Positions 25,245-34,190 of a stretch of 64,000 nucleotides of DNA are shown here, piece by piece. The stretch spans positions 62,001-126,000 of the forward strand of contig CADBDT010000010.1 in assembly GCA_902793465.1 (NCBI GenBank), given 5' to 3'. The stretch's first letter is position 1. Every line of letters starts with the position of its first letter. Made by a program: the position numbers and the translations under genes. This DNA comes from an uncultured Coriobacteriaceae bacterium. GTDB taxonomy: Bacteria; Actinomycetota; Coriobacteriia; Coriobacteriales; Atopobiaceae. The notes below the pieces were generated by a model, which saw nothing but the letters and a program-made list of their open reading frames with translations, had not been told where the DNA came from and searched no databases.

Positions 25245-27206
25245 CTACAGGTCAAAGTACATGGTTAGTACGTTGCAACCATCCACGTACTCGTACGTAA
25301 CGTCGTCGCACGACTCCTTTATAAAGCCAATGCCCATGCCACCAAACTCGAAGTCCTCAAAGTCGCGCTCTACGGGTTCTTTGCTCAGCGGGTCAAAGGG
25401 CGTGCCGTTGTCGCGCAAGCATATAATGAGCAGGTCGTCTGCGCGGGTAACCTCTATGGTTACGCTCGATGCCCTGGAGTAGCTCACTATGTTGGCAAAG
25501 GCCTCGTCGCAGGCAAGCGTAATGCGCGACAACAAGGGCTTGCTTACGCGAAGCTGCCGCAGGTGCGAACTAATGATTTCAAACGACGAGAGCTCAGGCT
25601 CCAATTCGCTGCCCCAGTGCTGCACGTCGTGCTCCTTGGCAATAAGCGCCAAGAGCGTGAGGTCGTCAAACTGCTCCTTGCCCGCAACAAAGCCGTCCAC
25701 CGCGTCGACGGCAGCCCGTACCATCTCCTCGGCGGTCTTGCTGCCAGCCACCGCAGTGGCCAATCGCTCTTCTCCAAAGAACTGCTTGGCGTCGTTATTG
25801 GCCTCAACTGCGCCGTCGGTATAAAGCAGGACGCCCTCGCCAGGCTCGAGCGACACCGTTTCGTTAACAATGTCGGCGTCTTCAAAGAGGCCAATGGCAA
25901 TGCCGGGGTCGGGCGTAAGATAGCTGCCGTTGGAGTGCAGTGGCGGCAAATGGCCGGCATTCGCATAGGTCAGGGTGTTTGTGATGGGGTCAAATATGCC
26001 CGCAAGCACCGTTACAAACATGTTCTCGGTGTTGTTGGACTCAATCATGTCGTTGGCCTCGTTAAGGGCGACTGCTGGATCCTTGCGCTCCAGTAGCTTG
26101 CTGTGTAGGAGCGTAAGGCACATGGACATGTACAGCGCGGCGCTTATGCCCTTGCCGCTTACATCGGCAATAACAATAAGGAGTCTTCCGTCGTCGAGTA
26201 CGCTCAGGTCGTAAAAGTCGCCTCCCACTGCTTTGGCGGTGCGAGCAAACGCGTAGGCCTCGTAGCCAAAGCCCTCCTCGTGGCTTACCGACGGAACGAG
26301 GCTCTGTTGGATGCGCTGGGCAACCTGCAACTCGGTGGTTGCAGCCACGCGCTCCTCGGTCATTTCCTCAATGTGGGCGACGTAATGCTCGATGTCTGTG
26401 GTCATTTGGTTAAACGAGGTTATTATTTCGCCCACCTCGTCGTTATGCGAAGCCTCGAGCGGCTTTTCGGGCGCTTTTCCGTCTTGGGCAAACGAGCGCA
26501 TGCTGGCCGACACGCCGCGAATGGGCTTTACGATATAGTACTTGAGCAGCATGAGTTCCATTGACGCAATGCCGAACACGGCCAGCACCATGGGTCCCAC
26601 AAACGCAAGTGTGTCTTCGTTTGCGAGCGTGTCTGCAAAATCGTAGTCGTAGTCGAGGCCAAGAATTGCATAGCCTTTGCTGTTGGGTAGCTCTATGCGC
26701 CGATAGAAGCACAGGTCATTGCCAAACTGGTTCTTTACGGCTTCGGGCTGCTCTGACTCGTGGCCGTCGAGTGTTCGTTGCTCGGTTTGCGACAATGGCT
26801 CTGTGGAGATGGCTCCAAGTCCGCGCTCTTCGGAAACTAGTTCTTCGTTCTCCAAATTCGTGGTGACGGTAAACAAAAACGTGCGTTGCGTGCGGTCCTT
26901 GTTAACGGTGTATAGATATAGATTGTCCGCGCTGCATTGGTCGCATATGTCGCGCATCGCAAGACGCAGCTCTTGATAGGCCGAGCTGTCGTCGGACAAG
27001 AAGTACGTGTCGTAGGAATCGTCGTTGAGAATGGTTTGGAGCGCTCCCTTTGCATAGTCTGCGCACCTGCTGCCGTCTTCGCGCATGCTCCAAATGTTGT
27101 AGTAGTGCAGCAATACGTACGATATGACGAAGGCGAGCGTCAACGCGATTACCGTAATGATGGTAAAACGCGTAAGGATGGAACGCCTCTTTTTTTGCGG
27201 TTTCAT
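25245..27206 (-). CDS. Membrane SpoIIE-type PP2C phosphatase with anti-sigma kinase domain
   Basis: A 653-residue sensor-effector. A membrane helix at ~11-33, an extracellular sensor region, a second helix at ~200-222 and HAMP at ~222-275 lead to a coiled segment (QVAQRIQQSLVPS). A SpoIIE/RsbU PP2C phosphatase follows (GGDFYDLSVLDDGRLL, ADVSGKGISAALYMS). The C-terminus (~520-653) is an RsbW-like HATPase (LACDEAFANIVSYSRA, GGMGIGFI). It should dephosphorylate a STAS antagonist, while its own kinase-like domain could phosphorylate it or bind a partner. Its start lies 1 bp after the STAS gene stop, so they form an operon. No sigma factor gene is nearby. Its ligand is unknown. Confidence 0.87.
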   Translation of the reverse strand: MKPQKKRRSILTRFTIITVIALTLAFVISYVLLHYYNIWSMREDGSRCADYAKGALQTILNDDSYDTYFLSDDSSAYQELRLAMRDICDQCSADNLYLYTVNKDRTQRTFLFTVTTNLENEELVSEERGLGAISTEPLSQTEQRTLDGHESEQPEAVKNQFGNDLCFYRRIELPNSKGYAILGLDYDYDFADTLANEDTLAFVGPMVLAVFGIASMELMLLKYYIVKPIRGVSASMRSFAQDGKAPEKPLEASHNDEVGEIITSFNQMTTDIEHYVAHIEEMTEERVAATTELQVAQRIQQSLVPSVSHEEGFGYEAYAFARTAKAVGGDFYDLSVLDDGRLLIVIADVSGKGISAALYMSMCLTLLHSKLLERKDPAVALNEANDMIESNNTENMFVTVLAGIFDPITNTLTYANAGHLPPLHSNGSYLTPDPGIAIGLFEDADIVNETVSLEPGEGVLLYTDGAVEANNDAKQFFGEERLATAVAGSKTAEEMVRAAVDAVDGFVAGKEQFDDLTLLALIAKEHDVQHWGSELEPELSSFEIISSHLRQLRVSKPLLSRITLACDEAFANIVSYSRASSVTIEVTRADDLLIICLRDNGTPFDPLSKEPVERDFEDFEFGGMGIGFIKESCDDVTYEYVDGCNVLTMYFDL

Positions 27207-27207
27207 G

Positions 27208-27498
27208 CTAGGAGATGTTTAGGCGCTTGTCGAATCCCGCCATCTTGAACACCTGCATAACCTCGGCAGACACGTTGGTAATGGTCAGTGCGCCGCGCAT
27301 CTTTTTGTGCGCGGAAACAACCTGGCGCAGGCCTGCGGAGGAAATGTACTCCAAGTTGGAGAAGTCCAGAACGAGGTCGGTGCAGCTGGAGTCAATCTGG
27401 TTAAGCGCGTCGCCAAACTGCGGTGCGGTGGTTGTGTCCAGCCAGCCCTCGAGTGCAAGCGTTGTGGTGGTGCCGTCGGTGGTGGTCGTTATCTCCAT
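27208..27498 (-). CDS. STAS-domain anti-sigma factor antagonist
   Basis: A 96-residue STAS protein (SpoIIAA/RsbV type). The phosphorylatable serine lies in LVLDFSNLEYISSAGLRQVV near residues 42-61, the conserved D-x-S-x-L-x-x-(I/D)-S-S-G-L motif. AAGGAG precedes the ATG at 27498. It is the first gene of a pair with the phosphatase/kinase at 25245-27206, so it is the probable substrate of both activities: a partner switch that would control a sigma factor or other effector encoded elsewhere. Confidence 0.9.
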   Translation of the reverse strand: MEITTTTDGTTTTLALEGWLDTTTAPQFGDALNQIDSSCTDLVLDFSNLEYISSAGLRQVVSAHKKMRGALTITNVSAEVMQVFKMAGFDKRLNIS

Positions 27499-27550
27499 TG
27501 CGAACTCCTTTTTGTTGTGGCTAGCTCTGTATTGTATCCCAAAGGGCAAG

Positions 27551-27614
27551 CCAACCGAAGGGGAGTACCCCCTTTGATTGGTGCCAACCGAAGGGGAGTA
27601 CCCCCTTCGGTTGG
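27551..27614. repeat. Family A palindrome, CCAACCGAAGG variant
   Basis: CCAACCGAAGGGGAGTACCC starts the left arm; the centre is TTTGATTGGTGCCAACCG and the element closes CCCCCTTCGGTTGG. It abuts the stop of the Ldh-family gene and lies upstream of the STAS gene. Confidence 0.87.
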
Positions 27615-28733
27615 TTAGGCCTCAAACGGGAAGCGATACGGCAGGCCCAGCTCGTCGCGAATCTCGCAAAACTCGCGCTGGACGGCCACGCCAATGGGCA
27701 CGCCCTTGTTTTTGCGCTCCTGCCAAACGAGCCATTCCTTTTCGCCCGCGGTGTAGATGCGGTCGTAGCCGGGAGCGCGCTTGGACGCGCGAAGCTCGCG
27801 GCATATGTCGCCCGCTATCTTGCAAAACTCGTCGCGGCCAACAAAGGCCTCCGGGTCCACCACAAAGAAGAAGTGTCCTAGCCCAAACATCTTGCGAGAC
27901 CCGTCTGCACGCAAGCCCGTAAGCGACTTCATAAACTTTCCGCCCGCAAGCGCCGCGCTTAGGATTTCGACCACGGCGGCATAGCCATAGCCCTTGTATC
28001 CGCACATCTCGTCTCCAGGACCTCCGCCGAGCGGGGCAAGCGCGGCGGTGCCGTCTACGAGCATGTCCAAAATTGCCTCGGAGTCGGTTAGCTCGCTGCC
28101 GTCCTCTGCCACCACCATTCCCGCTGGCGTGGGCTTACCCTCGCGCGCGTAGTACTCAATCTTTCCGCGCTGAACTATGGATGTTGCGCAGTCTATGCAA
28201 AATGGAAAGTCCTCGTCGGTGGGCAGGGCAAAGGTAAGGGGGTTTGTGCCCATCATGTTTTCTACGCCAAACGTCGGTGCGATGGAGGGACGTGCGTTGG
28301 TCCCTACCAGGCCAATCATGCCCTCGTTGCTTGCCATGGTTGCCCAGTAACCCGCAATGCCAAAGTGCGTGGAGTTTCTAACTGCGCCGCCGGCCATGCC
28401 GTATGTGCGCGCCTTTTCCAAGAGCCGCTCCATTACCCGATGCGATGCCACCATGCCCATGCCGTCGTGCGCGTCGGCCACCAGTGTGGTTGGCGTCTCA
28501 CGAACGATTTCCAGGTCGGTGGTGGGGAGGAGGGTACCGTTTTTAATGCGGTCTATGTAGATGGGCTTAAAGCGATTGCACCCGTGGCTCTCTATTCCGC
28601 GCCGATCGCTCTCCAGCAGGACGTCTGCGCATATGGCGGCGTCATCCCGCGGAACGCCATATCCCACAAACGCATCCGTCAAAAAGCTGTTGGCCAGTTC
28701 CCACGATATGTACGGTCTTGTTTCTACCTGCAT
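27615..28733 (-). CDS. Ldh family (malate/L-lactate/ureidoglycolate-type) oxidoreductase
   Basis: A 372-residue NAD(P)-dependent dehydrogenase of the MDH2/YlbC/YiaK family, distinct from classical lactate dehydrogenases. Typical segments are SHGCNRFKPIYIDRIKNG near residues 47-64, a GMAGGAVRNSTHFGIAGY stretch with the family's histidine near 118-135, MMGTNPLTFALPT near 173, and GYKGYGYAAVVEILSAAL near 255. Substrates in this family range over malate, lactate, sulfolactate, ureidoglycolate and diketogulonate, and the sequence alone does not choose. AAGGAGG at 28739-28745 fixes the ATG at 28733. It stands alone between two family A palindromes. Confidence 0.87.
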   Translation of the reverse strand: MQVETRPYISWELANSFLTDAFVGYGVPRDDAAICADVLLESDRRGIESHGCNRFKPIYIDRIKNGTLLPTTDLEIVRETPTTLVADAHDGMGMVASHRVMERLLEKARTYGMAGGAVRNSTHFGIAGYWATMASNEGMIGLVGTNARPSIAPTFGVENMMGTNPLTFALPTDEDFPFCIDCATSIVQRGKIEYYAREGKPTPAGMVVAEDGSELTDSEAILDMLVDGTAALAPLGGGPGDEMCGYKGYGYAAVVEILSAALAGGKFMKSLTGLRADGSRKMFGLGHFFFVVDPEAFVGRDEFCKIAGDICRELRASKRAPGYDRIYTAGEKEWLVWQERKNKGVPIGVAVQREFCEIRDELGLPYRFPFEA

Positions 28734-28782
28734 GCGCGACCTCCTTAATGGCGTCCTTATTCCATTGTAGGATACGCACATA

Positions 28783-28848
28783 ACCTATCAAGGGGGAGTA
28801 CCCCTCTTGATTGGCGCCTATCAAGAGGGGTACTCCCCCTTGATAGGT
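28783..28848. repeat. Family A palindrome, ACCTATCAAGG variant
   Basis: Left arm ACCTATCAAGGGGGAGTACC, centre ATTGGCGCCTAT, right arm closing CCCCCTTGATAGGT. Both outer tips share the same compensated change (CTCTC to CTATC), so the stem stays paired. It lies in the divergent gap before the TIM-barrel/ligase gene. Confidence 0.88.
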
Positions 28849-28920
28849 CTGCCGCCATCCTCGATGTTACACGCGTGTGTCGAGCGTGTGCAACAGGGGT
28901 GCGAGGCTGCAATTCGATGG

Positions 28921-29002
28921 TATAAAACAGCCCATGGATATTAGAAACACTTCACTGGGACTGCTGCTTCCTTAGGCGCTTCCGCACGCGAGCGGTTGCG
29001 CC
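28921..29002 (+). promoter_or_regulatory. Possible -10 box and leader hairpin before the fusion gene
   Basis: TATAAA at 28921-28926 could be a -10 box; no convincing -35 is seen. Downstream, 28975-29002 folds as GGCGC/GCGCC outside and CCGC/GCGG inside around a 6-nt loop, 58 bp before the ATG at 29061. The remainder of the 212 bp from the palindrome to the gene holds nothing else I recognise. Confidence 0.35.
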
Positions 29003-29060
29003 CATAACCCTTTACAGCGCATTTGGTACATCTTTCGTTCCGGAAGTGGAGATAAGCCCT

Positions 29061-31664
29061 ATGAAACTCTCGTTTTCCACCATTGGTTGCCCTGCATACG
29101 CATGGACCGACATCTATCCTATGGCCAAGGACCTTGGGTTCGACGGCATTGAGATTCGCGGCGTGGCCGGCAACGAGTTTGCGCCCAACGCCCAGCCCTT
29201 CCTGCCGCGTATGCGCGACCGTACGCGTGCCCAGCTCGAGCGCTTGGGGCTGGAGATCTCGTGCTTCTCGGCAAACACCGAGCTCACCAACGAGGCGGGT
29301 CGCGAGGCGGCAATGAACGACGTGGTGCAGTACATCGAACTTGCCAGCGACATGGGGTCCGCCTTTGTGCGCGTGCTTCTTTCGCGCGAACTGCTTCCCA
29401 CCGGCAAGGTGGACGACGCGGCCGTGGTGGAGACGCTGCGCGAGCTTGGCGACATAGCCTCCATCTACGACGTAACCGTGCTCATAGAAACCGAGTCCGA
29501 CTATGCCGACACGGCGCGGCTTGCGCGCGTGCTGGACGAGGTGGGCTCCGACTACGTGGGCGCGCTGTGGGACATGCACCATCCGTACCGCATCTTTGAC
29601 GAGTCTCCCCAGACGACCATAAAGAACCTCGGTCACCACCTGCGGTATTGTCAGATAAAAGACTCCGTTATGATTGGCGACCGCCTGCAGTATCGCATGA
29701 TGGGCGAGGGCGACATGCCCCTGCACCAGATGCTTGACGCACTGCAGGCCGCCGGCTACGAGGGCTACGTTTCGTTTGAGTGGCCCCGCCGCTGGGCGCG
29801 CAACGTTGCCAAGGGCGAGCCGGGCATCGTGTTTCCGCAGTTCATAAACTACATGCGCGACTATCTGCTGGGTGCCGTGGCCGGGGGAGAGACCCAAGAG
29901 CCCGATCGCGGCAGCTTTGTGGTGCCCGAACCATCGGGTCCGATTACCGGCGAACTGCAGCATGCCATAAAGGGCGACGGCACGTATCCCTGGCCCAAAG
30001 AACACCTTATAGACCTTACGTTCCCGCAGGTGCTGGACCACATTTGCGAGGTGTATCCCCAGCAGTACGCCTTCCGCTTTACGGAGGTCGACTACTCACG
30101 CACCTACGTGGAGTTTCGCGAGGACGTAAACGAGTTTGCGCGCGCCCTTATTGCCATGGGCGTGCGGCCGGGCGACAAAGTGGCCATTTGGGCCACAAAC
30201 GTGCCGGCGTGGTACCTCACGTTCTGGGCGAGCGTAAAGATCGGCGCCGTGCTGGTTACGGTTAACACGGGATACAAGATTCACGAGCTCGAGTACCTGC
30301 TGCGTCAGTCCGACACGCACACGCTGGTAATGATCGACGAGTACAAGGGCACAAGCTACCTGGATATTGTGGACGAGCTGGTGCCCGAGCTGGCCGAGAC
30401 GGGACGTCCTGGCATGTGGCATAGCTCCAAGCTGCCCTGCTTGCGCAACGTGGTTACCATAGACGGTCCGCACCCAGGCTGCTACTCGTGGGACGAGGCA
30501 CTGGAGCTGGCGCCGCGCGTAAAGCAGGTGGAGGTGGATGCGCGCTGCGCCCTTATTCGCAAGGACGACGTGTGCAACATGCAGTACACCAGCGGCACCA
30601 CGGGCTTCCCCAAGGGCGTTATGCTCACGCACTACAACGTGGTAAACAACGGCAAGGCCATTGGCGACTGCATGGATCTTTCCACGGCGGACCGCATGAT
30701 GATCCAGGTTCCCATGTTCCACTGCTTTGGCATGGTGCTTGCAATGACGGCGTCCATGACGCACGGCGTAACCATGAGCCCCATATCGGCCTTCTCGCCG
30801 CGCAAGGGCCTGGCCTGCATAAACAAAGAAAAGATAACCTGCTTCCACGGCGTGCCCACCATGTTTATTGCCATGATGAACACGCATCCCAACTTTGAGG
30901 AGACCGACTTCAGCCACATGCGCACGGGAATTATGGCGGGAAGTCCGTGTCCCATAGAGAAGATGCGCGAGGTAATAGACCGTATGAACATGAAGGAGAT
31001 CTGCATTACCTACGGTCAGACCGAGGCGTCGCCAGCAACCACCATGAGCAAGACCACCGACACGGTGGAGCAGCGCGTTACCACCGTGGGCCTTCCCATC
31101 TACGGCGTGGAAACAAAGATAATCGATCCCGAGACGGGCGAGGAGCTGGGCGACAACGAGCCGGGCGAGTTCTGCAGCCGCGGATACAACACCATGAAGG
31201 GCTACTACAAAATGCCCGAGGCCACGGCGGCCGCCATCGACGAGGACGGTTGGCTCCACTCCGGCGACATTCTGCTGCGCCAGCCGGATGGCTACTTTCG
31301 CGTTACGGGCCGCCTAAAGGACATGATTATCCGCGGCGGCGAAAACGTGTATCCCAAGGAGATCGAGGACTTCCTCTACACCTTCCCCAAGACCAAGGAC
31401 GTGCAGGTAATTGGCGTTCCCGACAAGGTCTACGGCGAGGCCGTATGTGCAGAAATAATTCTGCAGGAGGGCGAGACGGCCACCGAGGAAGAGGTAAAGG
31501 AGTTCTGTCGCGCCCGCGTTGCTAAGGAGAAGATCCCTCAGTACGTGGTGTTCGTGGACGGCTACCCCATGAACGAGGCGGGCAAGATCCAGAAGTTCAA
31601 GATGCGCGAGGAGGCCGTGGAGCTGCTTGGACTGCAGGATGCCGCCTCGGTAAAGACGGCCTAA
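29061..31664 (+). CDS. Fusion: xylose-isomerase-like TIM barrel plus AMP-binding acyl ligase
   Basis: An 867-residue two-domain protein. Residues ~1-280 are a sugar-phosphate isomerase/epimerase TIM barrel. Likely metal ligands lie in LIETESD, ALWDMHHPYRI, CQIKDS and YVSFEWP. Residues ~310-867 are a complete ANL ligase: MQYTSGTTGFPKG near 506, ITYGQTEASPAT, SGDILLRQPDG, GRLKDMIIRGGENVYPKEIE and the catalytic-lysine region EAGKIQKFKMR. The ligase half resembles long-chain FadD-type enzymes. The link is continuous in frame without a gap, so this is not an obvious sequencing artefact. The ATG at 29061 with GGAG at 29048 is preferred over the GTG at 29046. The combined activity is unknown; isomerising and then activating a hydroxy or keto acid is one guess. 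Confidence 0.85.
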   Translation: MKLSFSTIGCPAYAWTDIYPMAKDLGFDGIEIRGVAGNEFAPNAQPFLPRMRDRTRAQLERLGLEISCFSANTELTNEAGREAAMNDVVQYIELASDMGSAFVRVLLSRELLPTGKVDDAAVVETLRELGDIASIYDVTVLIETESDYADTARLARVLDEVGSDYVGALWDMHHPYRIFDESPQTTIKNLGHHLRYCQIKDSVMIGDRLQYRMMGEGDMPLHQMLDALQAAGYEGYVSFEWPRRWARNVAKGEPGIVFPQFINYMRDYLLGAVAGGETQEPDRGSFVVPEPSGPITGELQHAIKGDGTYPWPKEHLIDLTFPQVLDHICEVYPQQYAFRFTEVDYSRTYVEFREDVNEFARALIAMGVRPGDKVAIWATNVPAWYLTFWASVKIGAVLVTVNTGYKIHELEYLLRQSDTHTLVMIDEYKGTSYLDIVDELVPELAETGRPGMWHSSKLPCLRNVVTIDGPHPGCYSWDEALELAPRVKQVEVDARCALIRKDDVCNMQYTSGTTGFPKGVMLTHYNVVNNGKAIGDCMDLSTADRMMIQVPMFHCFGMVLAMTASMTHGVTMSPISAFSPRKGLACINKEKITCFHGVPTMFIAMMNTHPNFEETDFSHMRTGIMAGSPCPIEKMREVIDRMNMKEICITYGQTEASPATTMSKTTDTVEQRVTTVGLPIYGVETKIIDPETGEELGDNEPGEFCSRGYNTMKGYYKMPEATAAAIDEDGWLHSGDILLRQPDGYFRVTGRLKDMIIRGGENVYPKEIEDFLYTFPKTKDVQVIGVPDKVYGEAVCAEIILQEGETATEEEVKEFCRARVAKEKIPQYVVFVDGYPMNEAGKIQKFKMREEAVELLGLQDAASVKTA

Positions 31665-31665
31665 G

Positions 31666-31886
31666 ACCTCTCAAGGGGGCTGCCCGAAAGGGGGTGCCGT
31701 AAGGGGATACTCCCCTACGGGTACATCGCGGATGGGCCGGACTCCAACGAAAGCCCTGCTCGCGATGTACCCGATGGGGAGTATCCCCTTACGGCACCCC
31801 ACTCCAGCACGAGTTTTCGGACGGTCTGAGGGGGGCACTCCCTCCTGATTGGTGCCTCTCAAGAGGGGTACTCCCCCTTGAGAGGT
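31666..31886. repeat. Composite: family A element with a family B element inside
   Basis: The left end ACCTCTCAAGGGGG and the right end ATTGGTGCCTCTCAAGAGGG through CCCCCTTGAGAGGT are family A. Between them lies a full family B palindrome at 31691-31800, flanked by diverged GC-rich sequence. This suggests that B inserted into A, or that two adjacent elements merged. Confidence 0.8.
31691..31800. repeat. Family B palindrome nested in a family A element
   Basis: Outer arms GGGTGCCGTAAGGGGATACT and AGTATCCCCTTACGGCACCC; inner arms CGGGTACATCGCG and CGCGATGTACCCG with a spacer of about 30 bp. Stem changes are compensated relative to other B copies (GTAAGG here, GTGAGG at 35295). Confidence 0.85.
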
Positions 31887-31951
31887 CTACCAGCGCAACC
31901 GTTGATATATAGTGGTTTCGTGCAGTATCTTGCGAGTACGGGAGTAGCTCT

Positions 31952-34120
31952 ATGGGATATTCGGTTGTCAAACGCGTCCTAACCATTCTATTGTCCGTGT
32001 CTTTGGCTCTTTCCACATGCATGCCCGCCACTGTTGCGCTGGCGGAATCGTATGGCATACGAATTCAGAACTATACGCAGGCAGATGGCCGCACGACCGT
32101 AGGCAACGTGCGCGTCGACGGGGTGGACGCGCCCAAGGCCGGCACGCCTCTGGACAACACGGCGCAGGTCGTGGCAGATCCGAACGCCGTTTGGGACATC
32201 CCGGTGCTCTGGGTGTCCAACGAGCTCGAGCTTGTCACCGAGGCGGAGGAGGGCAAGACCTACCTTCCCGTGCTCGCGTTCTACGTCCCACAGGAGTACG
32301 CGCTCGCGGGCGATGCCACCACGGTGGAGCTTTCCGAGTCGCTTACGGCGCTCTTTGGTGGCAACGAGATTGTTTCGGTGTACAACGCGGCAACGGGCAT
32401 TAACTACATTTTGCCTGCCTCGCTGCGGGACCTCTTTGCAGCCAACCGGAGCAACGCAGACCAGCGCGAGGATGCCATCCCGGAGGGCGGGGCGTCGGAG
32501 CAGCAGGCAGCCAGTTCGGGGAACGAGGGCTTGCCCGTTATTGAAGAAGCGGGCGGATACGCCGAAAGAAGCCTTGTGGACATCTACTGCGCGCAGACGG
32601 CGCGGGACGCACTTACCGACGACGACCTTGCATGGCTCATAGACCTCATAATAAATAGGCTTGAGCCCCAGGCCGTCGAGCTCCTGCTCAACAGTTTTCC
32701 AGCGTTTCGCACCGCGGCCAAAAACGGCGGCATTGGCAAGGAAATTGGGCTGTACATCTATTACCTAAAGGGCGACGACGACGGTCTTAACGAGCACAAA
32801 GATCTTCCCGTGAGCTCGCTTGCGTTTATATCGGGTTCGGCGGTTAAGTACGACGATGGCCACAAGTTTTCCTACATGATTGGCGTAAGCGTAGCTGACC
32901 TCCTGCAAAAGGATGACAACAACAAACCCGTGCGGGACGAGACCACGGGCAAGTTTAGGCTGCTGCGCACTGGCGACAACATTGTCACCTTGGAAAACAC
33001 GCTGGTCCACGAGTTGTTTCACGCGTTGATGGACGACTACAACCGCACTGGCATGCTGGGCGTCACAAAGATTAGCGACTATGCGTCCGATGGCAAGGGC
33101 GGCCTTGTTACCAGCGCAGAACGTTACAACAAGCTCCATCTGCCCACGTGGTTTGTAGAGGGAACGGCCTCGGCAGTAGAGAACACCTACACGTTTCGCA
33201 CGTACATGTTTGACGGGCTGCGTACGGCTGCGGATGGCACGCTGCAGCAGCAATTTAGCGCCGAGACGCTTGTGGAGGCCTATCTTAACGGCAAGGTGGA
33301 TGGCAAGCTCGCGTACTACGATCTTGGCAACTGCGATACCACCGAGAAGGACAACGGGGTGGGCAACCTCGCTTCTGCCTATATAAGCGGGTACTTGGCA
33401 TCGCTGTATCTGGCAAATTTGGCGTCCATAAAGAACACGGGGGCTTCGGCCATCATCGTAAAGGGCAACGTAATAGACGATGTTTCGACCGAGCGGCTCC
33501 GTCTGGGTCTTAACAGCATTCTTGAGCGCATGCACAACGGCGAGACCTTCGATCAGGTGATCGCAGACATATCTCCCACCGATGCGTCAGGCCAAAAGGT
33601 CTACAAGAACACACAGGACTTCCAAGACAAGTTTATAAAGGGCACGCCCAAGGCAATGGCTGGCGGCTACTATGAGTGGGAAGCGGAGGGCGACTTCCAC
33701 TCGAGCTACTTTGTGAGGGACTACCTTAACCACCTTTCGTACGTAAGTGGCTTGCCCGGTCGTACCAGCAAGGCAAACGGGTCAATATTGCTGCCGTCGG
33801 ACACGACCCAGACGAGTCCGCTCGACAACACCAAGCAAGTGTCCTCCGACTATCTAAAAATTATTGAGTCTAACCAGGAGGTTCCCTCCACCGTTCCCGA
33901 CGAGGAGGCGCTTAAGAGCGCGGGCAAGTCCAACCCAGACGCGCCTGCGGCCGAGGCCACGCCTGCGGCCGAGGCCACGCCTGCGGCGACGGTGCCCGCG
34001 GCGAAGGAGCCCGTGGTGGCGGTGCCTGCGGCAACGGACCCCGCGCCCGCACCCGCGCCCGCGCCCGCACCCGTAGTGGAACCCACGCCCGTGGTGCAGC
34101 CAGAGGGTACGCCCCAGTGA
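31952..34120 (+). CDS. Secreted zinc metalloprotease with Ala/Pro-rich tail
   Basis: A 722-residue exported protein. A signal peptide (RVLTILLSVSLALSTCMPAT then ALAES) occupies the first ~35 residues. HELFH at residues 353-357 is an HExxH zinc site, and E403 in WFVEGTASAVE, 46 residues later, fits the third ligand of gluzincin peptidases. This suggests an active extracellular peptidase of a family I cannot name. The C-terminus is low complexity: repeated AEATPAA units, then PAPAPAPAPAP and TPVVQPEGTPQ. Such tails usually span the cell wall before an anchor, but the frame stops without LPXTG or a membrane helix. The stop is immediately followed by a REP-like hairpin, so loss of an anchor is possible. 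Confidence 0.75.
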   Translation: MGYSVVKRVLTILLSVSLALSTCMPATVALAESYGIRIQNYTQADGRTTVGNVRVDGVDAPKAGTPLDNTAQVVADPNAVWDIPVLWVSNELELVTEAEEGKTYLPVLAFYVPQEYALAGDATTVELSESLTALFGGNEIVSVYNAATGINYILPASLRDLFAANRSNADQREDAIPEGGASEQQAASSGNEGLPVIEEAGGYAERSLVDIYCAQTARDALTDDDLAWLIDLIINRLEPQAVELLLNSFPAFRTAAKNGGIGKEIGLYIYYLKGDDDGLNEHKDLPVSSLAFISGSAVKYDDGHKFSYMIGVSVADLLQKDDNNKPVRDETTGKFRLLRTGDNIVTLENTLVHELFHALMDDYNRTGMLGVTKISDYASDGKGGLVTSAERYNKLHLPTWFVEGTASAVENTYTFRTYMFDGLRTAADGTLQQQFSAETLVEAYLNGKVDGKLAYYDLGNCDTTEKDNGVGNLASAYISGYLASLYLANLASIKNTGASAIIVKGNVIDDVSTERLRLGLNSILERMHNGETFDQVIADISPTDASGQKVYKNTQDFQDKFIKGTPKAMAGGYYEWEAEGDFHSSYFVRDYLNHLSYVSGLPGRTSKANGSILLPSDTTQTSPLDNTKQVSSDYLKIIESNQEVPSTVPDEEALKSAGKSNPDAPAAEATPAAEATPAATVPAAKEPVVAVPAATDPAPAPAPAPAPVVEPTPVVQPEGTPQ

Positions 34121-34144
34121 GACTGGAGGGAGTATCCCCTCAGT
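34121..34144. repeat. Single REP-like hairpin after the metalloprotease gene
   Basis: GACTGGAGGGAGTATCCCCT plus CAGT forms one hairpin, nearly the same as 15836-15863. It starts directly at the metalloprotease stop codon. Confidence 0.72.
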
Positions 34145-34190
34145 AACGGAGTCGTGGCCCTGCGCCACGCCTAACAGAACGGATGACCTT

